From: a virus
Length of the DNA: 26,926 nucleotides
Direction: 5' to 3' (one strand)
Virus record (IMG/VR): IMGVR_UViG_3300035698_004223
Coordinates: 1-26,926 of that record
Shown: piece after piece, positions 6,634 to 13,742 of the stretch
Layout of the letters: each line of letters starts with the position of its first letter
Numbering within the stretch: position 1 is the stretch's first letter
Translations under genes and position numbers: made by a program
Notes under the pieces: model-generated
What the model was told of the DNA's origin: nothing
Databases searched by the model: none
Seen by the model: only the letters and a program-made list of their open reading frames with translations

Positions 6634-6662
6634 ATATTACAAGTTGGTAAAGCCGGTGTCAA
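6634..6662 (-). promoter_or_regulatory. Promoter upstream of the tandem RHH gene, with GGCTTTAC element
   Basis: The minus strand shows TTGACA (6662 to 6657), a 17-base spacer and TAATAT (6639 to 6634), a close match to a sigma70-type promoter. The element GGCTTTAC (6654 to 6647) starts 2 bases after the -35 box. The -35 box overlaps the stop codon of the upstream gene. The predicted transcript starts about 20 bases before the RHH start codon, leaving room for its ribosome binding site. Confidence 0.75.
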
Positions 6663-7486
6663 TAAGTTGAAGCTATTTTCTTGCCGGCAGCGTTCAGGTC
6701 AGTAATATCTCTCACCGTCTGAACTCCAAGCGTGGTCATTACATCGCCCCGGAGCAATCCGTAGGTGGTATGGCACCACTGGAACAGTTCGCCGGTATTA
6801 GCGAAGAACGGTATGCCATCGGATTCGGCTTTAACTTCCGGGGTGGTAGCCGCCTGCTGCGGCCTCGACGCCGTGCTGGTCGTTTGCGGTTGCGGGGCGG
6901 GCGTTGAAGTAGCTGCCGGCGCTGCCGGCGGCGTAACCATTCGGTTGATCAAGGTTCGCAATGCCACCCAGTAAGCTACCTCAATCTCTGAACCGGCTTT
7001 CTCCCCGGCGTTTGGCGATGGAATACCCGCCCGGATGGCCAGCCCGACTTCCTTCAGTGACACCTGACCTTCTATGCTGATTCGCTCGAGGCGTTGGATC
7101 TCCGGATCAGTCCGGTAACTCCCGCCGCCACCGCCACCGCCACCGAAACGCTTTCGCATTATCGGCTGGCCGTCAGCCGTGAAAAGCTGCTGAACTACCC
7201 GCCTGATTTCAGGCGTACCTTGGTATTCCCCCATAGAGGTCTCAACCTCTGCGGACAGTGTAGCTTCTTCATTCAGGTCAATCTTCAGGATATGATCGAT
7301 TAGATCACCCTTGAAAGTCTTGAATGATACCGGGCCATCTACGCCGTCATTTTCCAGCAGATTGCTTACGGCCTTGAATGCAATCATACGACCGGGCTTC
7401 TTCCCGTCATTGCCGCCGAAAGCTTTTTCTTCACCCACCCACTTGACGCGGAGCAGGTGCCGTTGGGTTTCCTTCTGGTCAGCCAT
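6659..7486 (-). CDS. Putative single-stranded DNA-binding / OB-fold recombination protein (275 aa)
   Basis: Residues 8 to 115 (HLLRVKWVGEEKAFGG, then MIAFKAVSN, VSFKTFKGDLIDHILKIDL) have the strand-rich pattern of an OB-fold phage single-strand binding protein, although I cannot prove the fold. A run of eight glycines (about 115 to 122) separates it from a helical middle part. A Pro/Thr/Ala/Gln-rich linker (190 to 220) follows, and then a C-terminal module (FFANTGELFQWCHTTYGLLR, then LGVQTVRDITDL). That module looks like the short helical domain often found at the ends of phage recombination proteins. The ATG at 7486 has AGGGGGAAG upstream. Neighbours are a PD-(D/E)XK nuclease and a coiled-coil protein, which supports a recombination or replication role. 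Confidence 0.6.
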   Translation of the reverse strand: MADQKETQRHLLRVKWVGEEKAFGGNDGKKPGRMIAFKAVSNLLENDGVDGPVSFKTFKGDLIDHILKIDLNEEATLSAEVETSMGEYQGTPEIRRVVQQLFTADGQPIMRKRFGGGGGGGGSYRTDPEIQRLERISIEGQVSLKEVGLAIRAGIPSPNAGEKAGSEIEVAYWVALRTLINRMVTPPAAPAATSTPAPQPQTTSTASRPQQAATTPEVKAESDGIPFFANTGELFQWCHTTYGLLRGDVMTTLGVQTVRDITDLNAAGKKIASTY

Positions 7487-7488
7487 TT

Positions 7489-8103
7489 TTATTCTTCCCC
7501 CTCTTTCTTCGGTGCCGGCATTGCTATCTGCCGCACCCGGTATCCGACTATTGCCCGGTGTTGATCACACCGGCGGTTGACGCATCTCTTCGCGTCTCGC
7601 CTGCTATTGTAGGCCGTCCACTTTAGCGAATGACCGCAGGCCGGGCACCGCTGTTCCACCAGTACCGGATCCCCGCCATCGTCCGGATCTATTGCGATCG
7701 GGCAGGTCTGAAGCTGAGGGCAGTTCCCGCAGTCAAACGCAATCTCGTTGGTACATTCAGGCGGGGCAGGTGGCAACGGGGTTACGTTTGCAACCTTCAT
7801 CGTTTCGGCCTTCATAGCCTCAACGCTTGGATCCGGATCAGGATCAGGCGGTTTCGTAATATCATCGGCCACCATTTTATTCATCTGCTCGGCAGTGACC
7901 TTCGGTGCTTCCGGATCTTCGCTGTCTCCCTGTAACGTCAGGCGTTCACAGGACGTAATCACGTTCATACCTTTGTCCTTATGCCATCGCATAATGAATT
8001 CATCGGAATGAACTCCGCAGGTTTCCGGGTTGCGAATACACTGATCGCAGATAGTGTCCGGCATCGGTTGTTCCTTCTTGGGATTGGCTGCTCGTTTTGT
8101 CAA
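7489..8103 (-). CDS. Cys-rich protein with three metal-binding clusters, unknown (204 aa)
   Basis: I chose the TTG at 8103 because it overlaps the stop of the nuclease gene as TTGA and has GGGGTGGAG upstream. A GTG at 8112 and an ATG at 8064 (with AAGGA upstream) are alternatives. Three Cys groups are visible: C19-x2-C22-x6-C29-x2-H32 near the start, a middle group DCGNCPQLQTC, and a C-terminal ribbon with RCPACG and RCVNRRC. The middle linker is acidic and Pro rich (KPPDPDPDPS). Such multi-cluster proteins are often DNA-binding or iron-sulfur partners of nucleases. The position between nuclease and OB-fold protein suggests an accessory recombination role, which is inference. Confidence 0.7.
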   Translation of the reverse strand: MTKRAANPKKEQPMPDTICDQCIRNPETCGVHSDEFIMRWHKDKGMNVITSCERLTLQGDSEDPEAPKVTAEQMNKMVADDITKPPDPDPDPSVEAMKAETMKVANVTPLPPAPPECTNEIAFDCGNCPQLQTCPIAIDPDDGGDPVLVEQRCPACGHSLKWTAYNSRRDAKRCVNRRCDQHRAIVGYRVRQIAMPAPKKEGEE

Positions 8104-8804
8104 TTTCTCCACCCCTTTGTTAATTCTCGGTATTTACTGCCGGCGATCTGGAAAGCCCGAAACGTAGTGAAGTGATCCGCGAGTTCGTTGCGGGAGAAGA
8201 TACGTTCATCGGGATATCCGGTCTCTCTATTCAGGCATACGGCGCGGGCTTGATCTATTTGCTGTCCGGGATATAGTTCCTCGTAAGCAATCGTATAAGC
8301 GGCAAGCTGAAGGGCTACCGTGGGCCACAAACCTTTGCCCGTCTTCCAGTCCGCGAGAATGAATAGATCCTTGGTATGGCCACGATCTGGCGGCATCAGG
8401 CCGGAAGCGTCCAGCGTGCCGGCAAAGCGATACTTCAAGGAATAGACGGTCTGCTCTGCGTTCTGGGCAGTGAAACCGGTTCGTTTCATCCAGCGTATGT
8501 AAGCCCGTACTGAGTTCTTGGTCGGCTCCGCGATCGGGCCCCACTCCGGTGGCTTGATCTGCTCACCGCCAATGATCCGTTCCACTATTGCGTGGGCATC
8601 GCTTCCGATGATCTGAGTTTCGTTCTTGATCTGCTCGGCTTTAGCGGTGCCGAGCTTGCCATACCACGCCGTAAGTTGTGGCTTGCTGATGATATCAAGG
8701 ACGGTGGAAACTGACGGCAGATAAACATCGTGGCCAGCTTCCGGGTCGAAAACCTTGTAAAAACGTTCACCGCCTTTTTCTACCCGGTTGGGACTCATTG
8801 CCAT
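8100..8804 (-). CDS. PD-(D/E)XK exonuclease, RecB/Cas4-like (234 aa)
   Basis: The protein is a nuclease of the RecB/Cas4/lambda-exonuclease superfamily, probably resecting DNA ends for phage recombination. Visible motifs in order: GSDAHAIVE (H71, E75), E117 before FAGTLDASG (G129 to D132), the catalytic DWKTG (D152, K154) and the QLAAY helix (166 to 170). Length is normal for phage members. No four-Cys iron-sulfur cluster is seen, unlike Cas4. The ATG at 8804 has GAGGGG upstream and lies 2 bases after the previous stop. It forms a set with the coiled-coil protein upstream and the Cys-rich and OB-fold proteins downstream, a typical recombination cassette. Confidence 0.86.
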   Translation of the reverse strand: MAMSPNRVEKGGERFYKVFDPEAGHDVYLPSVSTVLDIISKPQLTAWYGKLGTAKAEQIKNETQIIGSDAHAIVERIIGGEQIKPPEWGPIAEPTKNSVRAYIRWMKRTGFTAQNAEQTVYSLKYRFAGTLDASGLMPPDRGHTKDLFILADWKTGKGLWPTVALQLAAYTIAYEELYPGQQIDQARAVCLNRETGYPDERIFSRNELADHFTTFRAFQIAGSKYRELTKGWRN

Positions 8805-8806
8805 AT

Positions 8807-9421
8807 TTAACCCCTCTTGGAAGGGACTTGCTCGGAATAGATTTCAAGCCCATCTATTTCTCTGGCGCCACCCTTGACGGCGCGGGTGATATCCCCTTCA
8901 TTGGGTATCAAGTAAGCGCGGGGGATCGCCGCCTCGTCCTTGATCTTCCACTTCCATACCGTGACATAGGAAACCTTGTAACTGGCGGTCTGGACTTGCT
9001 TCGCCGGGCCGACCGCCACATCTGCGATTGCTTCAGGTATCGGGCTATCATCGCCCTGCGTAGCCAGCGCCGCCGCATCCAGTTCGGCCTGACGGGCCAA
9101 CCTTTCGGCTTCCATCTGGGAACGGTAGACCATACAGGCGTGCTTCAGGCGAAGTGCCTCATTGTGTACGGGTTCCATAATAGCGTGGAACAGATTGTTC
9201 ACCCGCTTGACACTTAGGTTCATCGGGCCAACGATCCCTTTGCGGTGCGTTTCGGAATTGCGCTCGAAGGTCAGGATCTCGGCATACCTCTCAAGGGCAG
9301 AAGCTTCCTGTTCTTCAGTAGTCACCTTAATGAGATCCTTGTAGTTCAAAAGTAGAAGTGCCTTGCTCTTAATGTCTTCCGGGATCGGAGCGATTACGAT
9401 GGTTTCGTTTACCTCGGTCAT
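8807..9421 (-). CDS. Coiled-coil protein of the recombination cassette (204 aa)
   Basis: The true start is the ATG at 9421 with AAGGAG upstream. A longer reading from a TTG at 9526 would begin inside the promoter and is rejected. The sequence has a helical first part (IKSKALLLLNYKDLIKV) and a block HRKGIVGPMNLSVKRVNNLF. A long coiled coil follows (NEALRLKHACMVYRSQMEAE onwards), and the C-terminal small domain has KVSYVTVWKWKIKDEAAIPR and YLIPNEGDI. Proteins with this layout are frequent next to phage nucleases and RecT- or SSB-like proteins, but I know no proven function. It is the first gene after the promoter at 9498-9526. Confidence 0.75.
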   Translation of the reverse strand: MTEVNETIVIAPIPEDIKSKALLLLNYKDLIKVTTEEQEASALERYAEILTFERNSETHRKGIVGPMNLSVKRVNNLFHAIMEPVHNEALRLKHACMVYRSQMEAERLARQAELDAAALATQGDDSPIPEAIADVAVGPAKQVQTASYKVSYVTVWKWKIKDEAAIPRAYLIPNEGDITRAVKGGAREIDGLEIYSEQVPSKRG

Positions 9422-9497
9422 TGGTATAATCTCCTTATTATTTATTCCGGTTCGATTCCTCTGCGGTAGTGGCAACCCCCCTTTCATTGCCTGATTT

Positions 9498-9526
9498 AAG
9501 CTATCATAACGTAAAGCCTGCGTCAA
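9498..9526 (-). promoter_or_regulatory. Promoter upstream of the recombination cassette, with GGCTTTAC element
   Basis: The minus strand shows TTGACG (9526 to 9521), a 17-base spacer and TAGCTT (9503 to 9498). GGCTTTAC (9518 to 9511) starts 2 bases after the -35 box, exactly as in the promoters at 12355-12383 and 6634-6662. It lies directly after the stop of the 72-residue gene and about 80 bases before the next start codon. The -10 box is weak, which may mean that an activator is needed. Confidence 0.62.
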
Positions 9527-9536
9527 TGATTATGGA

Positions 9537-9755
9537 TTATAGCTTGCGGGCCAACCAGCGAATCAACCGATACCGCCAGCCACCAAGCAGATAGAACGTG
9601 AAATCTTGGATATCTAGGTTAACGCACCAGTCTACTTCTATACACAGATGTTCGGTGGTTTTATCCACCACGGTAAAAGCCCCGGACTGAGATATCTTGG
9701 CGGGGCCATCTTGCAGGTTCGTGGCATTGGTGACTTTTAAGCCGTAGCTTTTCAT
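9537..9755 (-). CDS. Unknown small protein (72 aa)
   Basis: The ATG at 9755 has AGGGGGG upstream. The sequence (SYGLKVTNATNLQDGPAKIS, later LCIEVDWCVNLDI) is beta-rich, and ends with an aromatic and basic stretch (FTFYLLGGWRYRLIRWLARKL) that may be an amphipathic helix. I do not recognise it. It is the last gene before the promoter at 9498-9526. Confidence 0.55.
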   Translation of the reverse strand: MKSYGLKVTNATNLQDGPAKISQSGAFTVVDKTTEHLCIEVDWCVNLDIQDFTFYLLGGWRYRLIRWLARKL

Positions 9756-9765
9756 TTACCCCCCT

Positions 9766-9802
9766 ACTAATAAAGCAGGCCGAAGGTTTCCCCCCGGCCC
9801 AC
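9766..9802 (-). terminator. Weak hairpin after the DUF932 gene, possible attenuator
   Basis: On the minus strand GGCCG and CGGCC flank a short loop containing GGGGGAAACCTT, and TGCTTTATTAG follows. The stem is short and the T-rich part is interrupted. At most it reduces readthrough between the DUF932 gene and the next small gene. Confidence 0.28.
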
Positions 9803-9822
9803 TCATTCGCTATTCTGGCTGT

Positions 9823-10920
9823 TTAATTCAGGTTCGGCTTCGGCGTACCCGCAACCTTTTTGGTGGCCTTGGTGCTGGCCGCCTTGCTTGCGGTGGCGGG
9901 CTTCTTGGTGGCGATCTTGGTAGCCGCTTTTGCTTTCCCGGTGCTGCCGTCCACCTTCAGCAGATATGCCCAAGCCCGATCTTTTATCGTGGCTCCTGAT
10001 CCGAACCACGAGGCCGCGAGGCTAGTAGCTTCAGGCGTTTCTTCCAGCTTTGACTTGCGGTATTCTCGGAAGTGATCGGTGTATTCTGACAGCGCATTGT
10101 ACATCTGCCAGCAGGTGCCTTGGATCAGCGGGTTATCCTGCCCCGCGCCTTCGGTGCGCAGCCGGGTGATTTCCTCAAAGGATTTCACGACCGGCGCGTA
10201 TATCTTTTCGATAGGTTCATACGGGCCGTAACCGAAGCAGATCCGAAGCATCTGGTCAATCTTGTCGGCGGTCATTTGTTTACCGGCGAGGTGGTCGGCT
10301 TCTTCCTGCCAACCTTCATAGAACTTCCGGACGATCCCGAGGATTTCGGCGGCGTCATCGACACGCGCCTTGAAACCGGAAGTATGGCGGGCATAGAATG
10401 ACTGACCGGCCTTCTGGCTCAAAGCCATTCGTAACGTGTTCATACATACCACCCGGACGGGAGTATGGAACATCTGAAGGGCAAGGCTTCCATCGTGCGA
10501 GTTCATCAAGGTGACATACGGCGTGATTTCCTCGTTGGCCACCTTCATACTTTCCTTCAGGCGGGCCAGTATCCAAACGCGGGCACCGCCCCGGAGCGAT
10601 CCGGCAGTTTCGTAGATGGCTTCGCCGGTTCCGATTACGGCATCGAAGAAGTTGAATGCGTCCTTGTTCTGAATAGGTGTGTACGCGCTGCCGACCACGC
10701 CATAACAACGCTGGTCGCTGTCGCGAACCATAGCCCGATAGTGCGGTACTTCAGCGTGGTTTGAAGCCAGCACCAACGGTTGCGGTGTGACCGTCCAATC
10801 CAGCCCGGACTTCTGAATAGCTTCGGCGGCGGTAACCAAACCGTCCACCGCAGTGCCTTGACCGTGCCACGGCAGGCCGTTTTCCTTGTTGTACATCATA
10901 GTTTCTACTTCGCTAGCCAT
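9823..10920 (-). CDS. DUF932 phage/plasmid-like protein (365 aa)
   Basis: This is a clear member of the DUF932 family (also described as phage/plasmid-like protein TIGR03299). Typical blocks are visible: TAVDGLVTAAEAIQKSGLDW (24 to 43), VVGSAYTPIQNKDAFNFFDA, IYETAGSLRGGARVWILARL, PYVTLMNSHDGSLALQMFHT and PVRVVCMNTLRMAL. The function of the family is not settled; it is common in phages and plasmids and often lies near recombination genes, as here. The last 45 residues are a Lys/Ala/Thr-rich tail (KIATKKPATASKAASTKATK) like histone H1 tails. That tail is not part of the usual domain and may bind nucleic acid. The ATG at 10920 has AAGGGGGAA upstream. Confidence 0.88.
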   Translation of the reverse strand: MASEVETMMYNKENGLPWHGQGTAVDGLVTAAEAIQKSGLDWTVTPQPLVLASNHAEVPHYRAMVRDSDQRCYGVVGSAYTPIQNKDAFNFFDAVIGTGEAIYETAGSLRGGARVWILARLKESMKVANEEITPYVTLMNSHDGSLALQMFHTPVRVVCMNTLRMALSQKAGQSFYARHTSGFKARVDDAAEILGIVRKFYEGWQEEADHLAGKQMTADKIDQMLRICFGYGPYEPIEKIYAPVVKSFEEITRLRTEGAGQDNPLIQGTCWQMYNALSEYTDHFREYRKSKLEETPEATSLAASWFGSGATIKDRAWAYLLKVDGSTGKAKAATKIATKKPATASKAASTKATKKVAGTPKPNLN

Positions 10921-10947
10921 TGTAATATTCCCCCTTAAAATTCCCTT

Positions 10948-11457
10948 TTATTTCTTGGATCCTTTGAGCGACTTGGCGATCACTACGACCGCGCAACTTC
11001 CTTTGTCCTTCCCGGACGTTACCCACCAGCCGCAGGCGGGCCCGGAGCAGAAGGGTCCATCTTCAAGATCATTCCGTAACGGGCAAACCACCGTCCGTTT
11101 GGGCGGCGCGGCGCTGGCCATTAGTGAAACCGGTTCATCGCTTTGCGATGGTTCCGCGCAGCGATCAATGGCGTGCATACCTTCTAGTAAACATTGCCGG
11201 GTGAAGAAGTCCACGGCTTCAGTGAAGTCCGTAAAGTATGCGCTGCCGCCAGATAGGAAACTATCGCCGCGAGTTGGAAAAACCTCGGTGTGTATGGCGT
11301 ACCTGACCGGCGTGCCATCATCATCGTCATACGGTATCCGGGACAAGATCAGGCGGTGGCATTCCATATCAACGGTGGCCACCTTGTAGCCACTGATTCC
11401 GATAGTAGACCAGCCGCGATCGGCTTTCGGATTCTTTGGGATCTCATAGGTTGTCAA
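10948..11457 (-). CDS. Unknown protein with C-terminal Cys cluster (169 aa)
   Basis: The start is a TTG at 11457 with AAAGGAG eight bases upstream. The first 100 residues contain ADRGWSTIGISGYKVATVDM and a stretch TDFTEAVDFFTRQCLLEGMH that look alpha/beta. The C-terminal part has VVCPLRNDLEDGPFCSGPAC followed by GWW and a later Cys, a pattern like small zinc-binding or disulfide knots. I cannot name it. It sits directly upstream of the DUF932 gene. Confidence 0.65.
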   Translation of the reverse strand: MTTYEIPKNPKADRGWSTIGISGYKVATVDMECHRLILSRIPYDDDDGTPVRYAIHTEVFPTRGDSFLSGGSAYFTDFTEAVDFFTRQCLLEGMHAIDRCAEPSQSDEPVSLMASAAPPKRTVVCPLRNDLEDGPFCSGPACGWWVTSGKDKGSCAVVVIAKSLKGSKK

Positions 11458-11472
11458 TTTTTATTCTCCTTT

Positions 11473-11544
11473 TTATTCCGGCATTCCGATCATCTTAGAT
11501 TCATTCGCTACTCCTGCGGGCGGTTCGTCCTTATTTATTTTCAT
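11473..11544 (-). CDS. Possible very small ORF (23 aa)
   Basis: An ATG at 11544 overlaps the end of the 48-residue gene and reads MKINKDEPPAGVANESK and a few more residues up to a TAA at 11475. The codon pattern is plausible and it fills the gap before the next gene. The ribosome binding site is weak, and the length is too short for certainty. Confidence 0.25.
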   Translation of the reverse strand: MKINKDEPPAGVANESKMIGMPE

Positions 11545-11677
11545 TCACTTCAATGATATGGTCATTCGCGGTAATCATAGATTGCACGGTCGCGACTGCT
11601 GCAAATGAGTTGATCGCTTCCAGTACATAGTTGACTGTTTTCTCCGGCTTTTTTATAGTCACTATCCATTCGGTCAT
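11531..11677 (-). CDS. Unknown small protein (48 aa)
   Basis: The ATG at 11677 has AAAGGAG upstream and the frame is open to a TAA at 11533. The protein reads MTEWIVTIKKPEKTVNYVLE, then NSFAAVATVQSM, ending HIIEVNENK. It looks like a small strand-helix-strand protein. I do not recognise it. The good start signals and position in the gene run make it likely to be real. Confidence 0.58.
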   Translation of the reverse strand: MTEWIVTIKKPEKTVNYVLEAINSFAAVATVQSMITANDHIIEVNENK

Positions 11678-11688
11678 TTCAGGCTCCT

Positions 11689-11877
11689 TTATTCACTTGG
11701 ATCAATTACTACATACTCACCGCACAGGGCGGCGATCTGGTTCAGTTCCGCGTCCGACTTGAAGGCCAGTGCAAGAAGCGTGTCAACGCGATCAAAGTAT
11801 TTCTTTTCTAGGACTGACCGCAGCCCAAGATGGGCCACGATCAGGTTAATAACGGTTGACCTTTTTACCATCCCCAT
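11689..11877 (-). CDS. Unknown small helical protein (62 aa)
   Basis: I chose the ATG at 11877, six bases after the upstream stop region, with AAGGTAGGGG in front; the next ATG at 11871 is an alternative. The longer reading from 12003 runs over the preceding gene and is rejected. The sequence MVKRSTVINLIVAHLGLRSV and then FDRVDTLLALAFKSDAELNQ predicts three to four helices. No function is recognised. Confidence 0.58.
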   Translation of the reverse strand: MGMVKRSTVINLIVAHLGLRSVLEKKYFDRVDTLLALAFKSDAELNQIAALCGEYVVIDPSE

Positions 11878-11882
11878 AGCCC

Positions 11883-12131
11883 CTACCTTGACAACATATC
11901 GTTGACTGCGTAGGATTCCTGCCGGTCGTGGTATCCGGGATCGCCGCAGATGCAACCAGCTTCTTGGCCTATCCAGTAGAGGTCGTGACCTTTGCCTACG
12001 CATTCGCGGGTTGCCGCTACCGGATCTTCACCGTAACGGGCAGCGTAGCCGGCAGCAGTTCCAACGTGGCCTTTCCGACCGTTGATCGTTACCAAATCAT
12101 AGTCTTTCAGCGTTGCAATTCCCTTGTTCAT
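11883..12131 (-). CDS. Unknown small protein (82 aa)
   Basis: The ATG at 12131 has CGGGAG upstream. The N-terminal part (LKDYDLVTINGRKGHVGTAA) looks like a small beta barrel of the kind seen in SH3-like or KOW-like folds. Later a Cys pair CICGD and two His (GHDLYW, GYHDRQ) could bind a metal. I do not recognise the family. It is the first intact gene behind the promoter at 12355-12383. Confidence 0.6.
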   Translation of the reverse strand: MNKGIATLKDYDLVTINGRKGHVGTAAGYAARYGEDPVAATRECVGKGHDLYWIGQEAGCICGDPGYHDRQESYAVNDMLSR

Positions 12132-12168
12132 TTTAAGTCTCCCGTTTTTTATTTCTGAGCTTTCCGGC

Positions 12169-12203
12169 TCATATCAACGTCAGCGTTTGGCGTTCATATC
12201 AAC
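12169..12203. repeat. 10-bp direct repeat TCATATCAAC
   Basis: TCATATCAAC occurs at 12169-12178 and again at 12194-12203, with starts 25 bases apart, at the end of the broken small gene and before the next ribosome binding site. The significance is unclear; it could be chance or a pair of protein-binding sites. Confidence 0.35.
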
Positions 12204-12316
12204 CGGGGAGTTCTGTAAACTGCGCAGGACCACGATCCGTTCCTGCCCCTCTTGTACCTCAACCGTTGCGTTCAGGCGGGGTTATCGTTGGTTGAATATG
12301 GCTTCGTGTTTTTCAA
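12180..12316 (-). pseudogene. Small gene broken by a one-base frameshift
   Basis: A TTG at 12316 with GGAG eight bases upstream reads MKNTKPYSTNDNPA and then hits TGA at 12274. One frame over (-1), from 12275 to TGA at 12182, the sequence reads LNATVEVQEGQERIVVLRSL and then QNSPVDMNAKR, with coding-like third positions. The break lies just after a CCCC run; a fifth C would join both parts into one protein of about 45 residues. This can be a true mutation, an assembly or sequencing error, or less likely a programmed shift. It would be the first gene of the early transcript. Confidence 0.5.
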
Positions 12317-12354
12317 ATTCTTTTTTCTCCGTGGGCTTTTCTCTACCCAACACC

Positions 12355-12383
12355 AGTTAATCACCCTGTAAAGCCTTTGTCAA
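12355..12383 (-). promoter_or_regulatory. Promoter opening the early block, with GGCTTTAC element
   Basis: The minus strand shows a perfect -35 box TTGACA (12383 to 12378), a 17-base spacer and a weak -10 box TTAACT (12360 to 12355). GGCTTTAC (12375 to 12368) starts 2 bases after the -35 box. It lies between the terminator of the tail block and the first small genes. The predicted transcript would start near 12348. Confidence 0.7.
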
Positions 12384-12437
12384 TACCTGCAAGGCTATTT
12401 CTGAAAATATATTTTTGAGTACACCGAAGTTCAGGAC

Positions 12438-12471
12438 AAAAAGAAACCCCCCGGTGATGAAGCCGGGGGGT
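12438..12471 (-). terminator. Strong intrinsic terminator after the tail fibre gene
   Basis: On the minus strand a perfect 9-bp stem ACCCCCCGG / CCGGGGGGT (12471-12463 with 12454-12446) encloses an 8-base loop. TTTCTTTTT follows. It ends the head and tail block and separates it from the early promoter. Confidence 0.93.
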
Positions 12472-12512
12472 CGTGTAGGGGGAATATTCCGGGGACGCCA
12501 CTCCCCAGCTAT

Positions 12513-13742
12513 TTAATGCCAGTACCCGGAGAGGTAGTACTTACAACCAGAAGCCCCATCAAAAACGTCTATAATGCCAGCCGCACTTGTTTTAACTGTC
12601 AGTACCAGATAACCATACCCAACAATAGATAGAGACCTCGTAATCGCAGACCCATCTGTCCTAACGCCCATAGTAACCGCCGTGCCTTGGACATTGTGGA
12701 CAAGTATTTCAACCACATCCCCGTCTGCCGCGATAGAGGCAGTTAAGTCCACATTTTCCCAATCATTAGACCCGCCCCCCGTTTTTACCGTGGTTAAGGC
12801 TACCTCAACGAAGTCCAGTGGTGACACCTCTGCGGCGGCACCGGCAACCCCTTGCCATATCTTCCCGGTGCTTAATGCCGGCAGAAAAGGGTCGGCTTCG
12901 GTGGCGACACCAGCGACACCCTTCCAGATTTTATCGGTCGTAAGCCCCGGTAAATCAAGGTTTTCATTCAAGCCCTTGATGATTGGATCGCCGTCATTAG
13001 TACCAGCAGTACACCGCCGGGCAACCTCGATCCAGTTCGCGCCGTCATAGAATAGCCAGATCGCGGCCCCGGCTGCGTCCATCGTGAAGTCGGCACCGCC
13101 CTGTGCCTGAATATTGCCGGTATTGTGCTTGATCACCACGGTGCGGGCGCCATCTTCCGGAGTCAGCATAATAACATCGCCGGTCTGACCGCCGTTGATC
13201 GTGTCCAGATCATCAGTAGCGGCATCGCTTTCAGTGTCCACCGTGTACCAAGCCGTGCCGGCAGCAACGCCGGCAGTTATGACACCGGTCGCGATCGTGA
13301 GTTCCGAGCTGGCCTCGAGATTCAGCGGGAGCTTGTGCTGGAAGCGGGGCTGAGTACCACCGAACATCTTGAAAACATTAGACATACCAACCGTACTACG
13401 CCGAGCACTACCAGTGACGTAAGCATCATCGGAATTTAGAGTCTCTATACTTTGTCCAGAGGCCAATGCCGCTCTCAGCGCACCTCGCCATAAAAGGTCT
13501 TCTAAATGTAAATTGCGAAATGTATCAGCGTCATCCTCCACCAACCACATATCAGTTCCAGCTTGCTTGAGTTTTAGGTCAGTGGTTTTCAGCCCATTCG
13601 CCCCGATATTGATATCATCCTCAATGGTCACTTCCCCGTCTTGCCCTTTCAGGTAACGCTGCTGATCACGCACATAAGTATTCATATTCGCGGCAGTGAC
13701 GATCTCCCCAACCGTCCACGTTCGCGCCGTACTCCAAGCCAT
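12513..13742 (-). CDS. Tail fibre / receptor-binding protein (409 aa)
   Basis: The N-terminus TARTWTVGEIVTAANMNTYV followed by RDQQRYL is a widespread phage fibre start that attaches the fibre to the tail. A variable middle part follows. Then come two similar units, LPGLTTDKIWKGVAGVATEA and LPALSTGKIWQGVAGAAAEV (around residues 270 to 315), a motif frequent in fibre shafts. The C-terminal about 90 residues (NDWENVDLTASIAADGDVVE onwards, ending KYYLSGYWH) look like a beta-sandwich head domain that could bind the host surface. The ATG at 13742 has AGGGGGTGA upstream. It is the last gene before a strong terminator, the usual place for a host-range gene. Confidence 0.85.
   Translation of the reverse strand: MAWSTARTWTVGEIVTAANMNTYVRDQQRYLKGQDGEVTIEDDINIGANGLKTTDLKLKQAGTDMWLVEDDADTFRNLHLEDLLWRGALRAALASGQSIETLNSDDAYVTGSARRSTVGMSNVFKMFGGTQPRFQHKLPLNLEASSELTIATGVITAGVAAGTAWYTVDTESDAATDDLDTINGGQTGDVIMLTPEDGARTVVIKHNTGNIQAQGGADFTMDAAGAAIWLFYDGANWIEVARRCTAGTNDGDPIIKGLNENLDLPGLTTDKIWKGVAGVATEADPFLPALSTGKIWQGVAGAAAEVSPLDFVEVALTTVKTGGGSNDWENVDLTASIAADGDVVEILVHNVQGTAVTMGVRTDGSAITRSLSIVGYGYLVLTVKTSAAGIIDVFDGASGCKYYLSGYWH

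Noticed and set aside
9422-9526. Longer start of the coiled-coil gene at a TTG at 9526
   Set aside because: The TTG is the -35 box of the promoter; the ATG at 9421 has AAGGAG and fits the protein family start.
9803-10009. Frame of 68 codons at the end of the DUF932 gene
   Set aside because: It is an out-of-frame reading of the Lys/Ala-rich tail, full of Arg, Gln and His, with no start signal.
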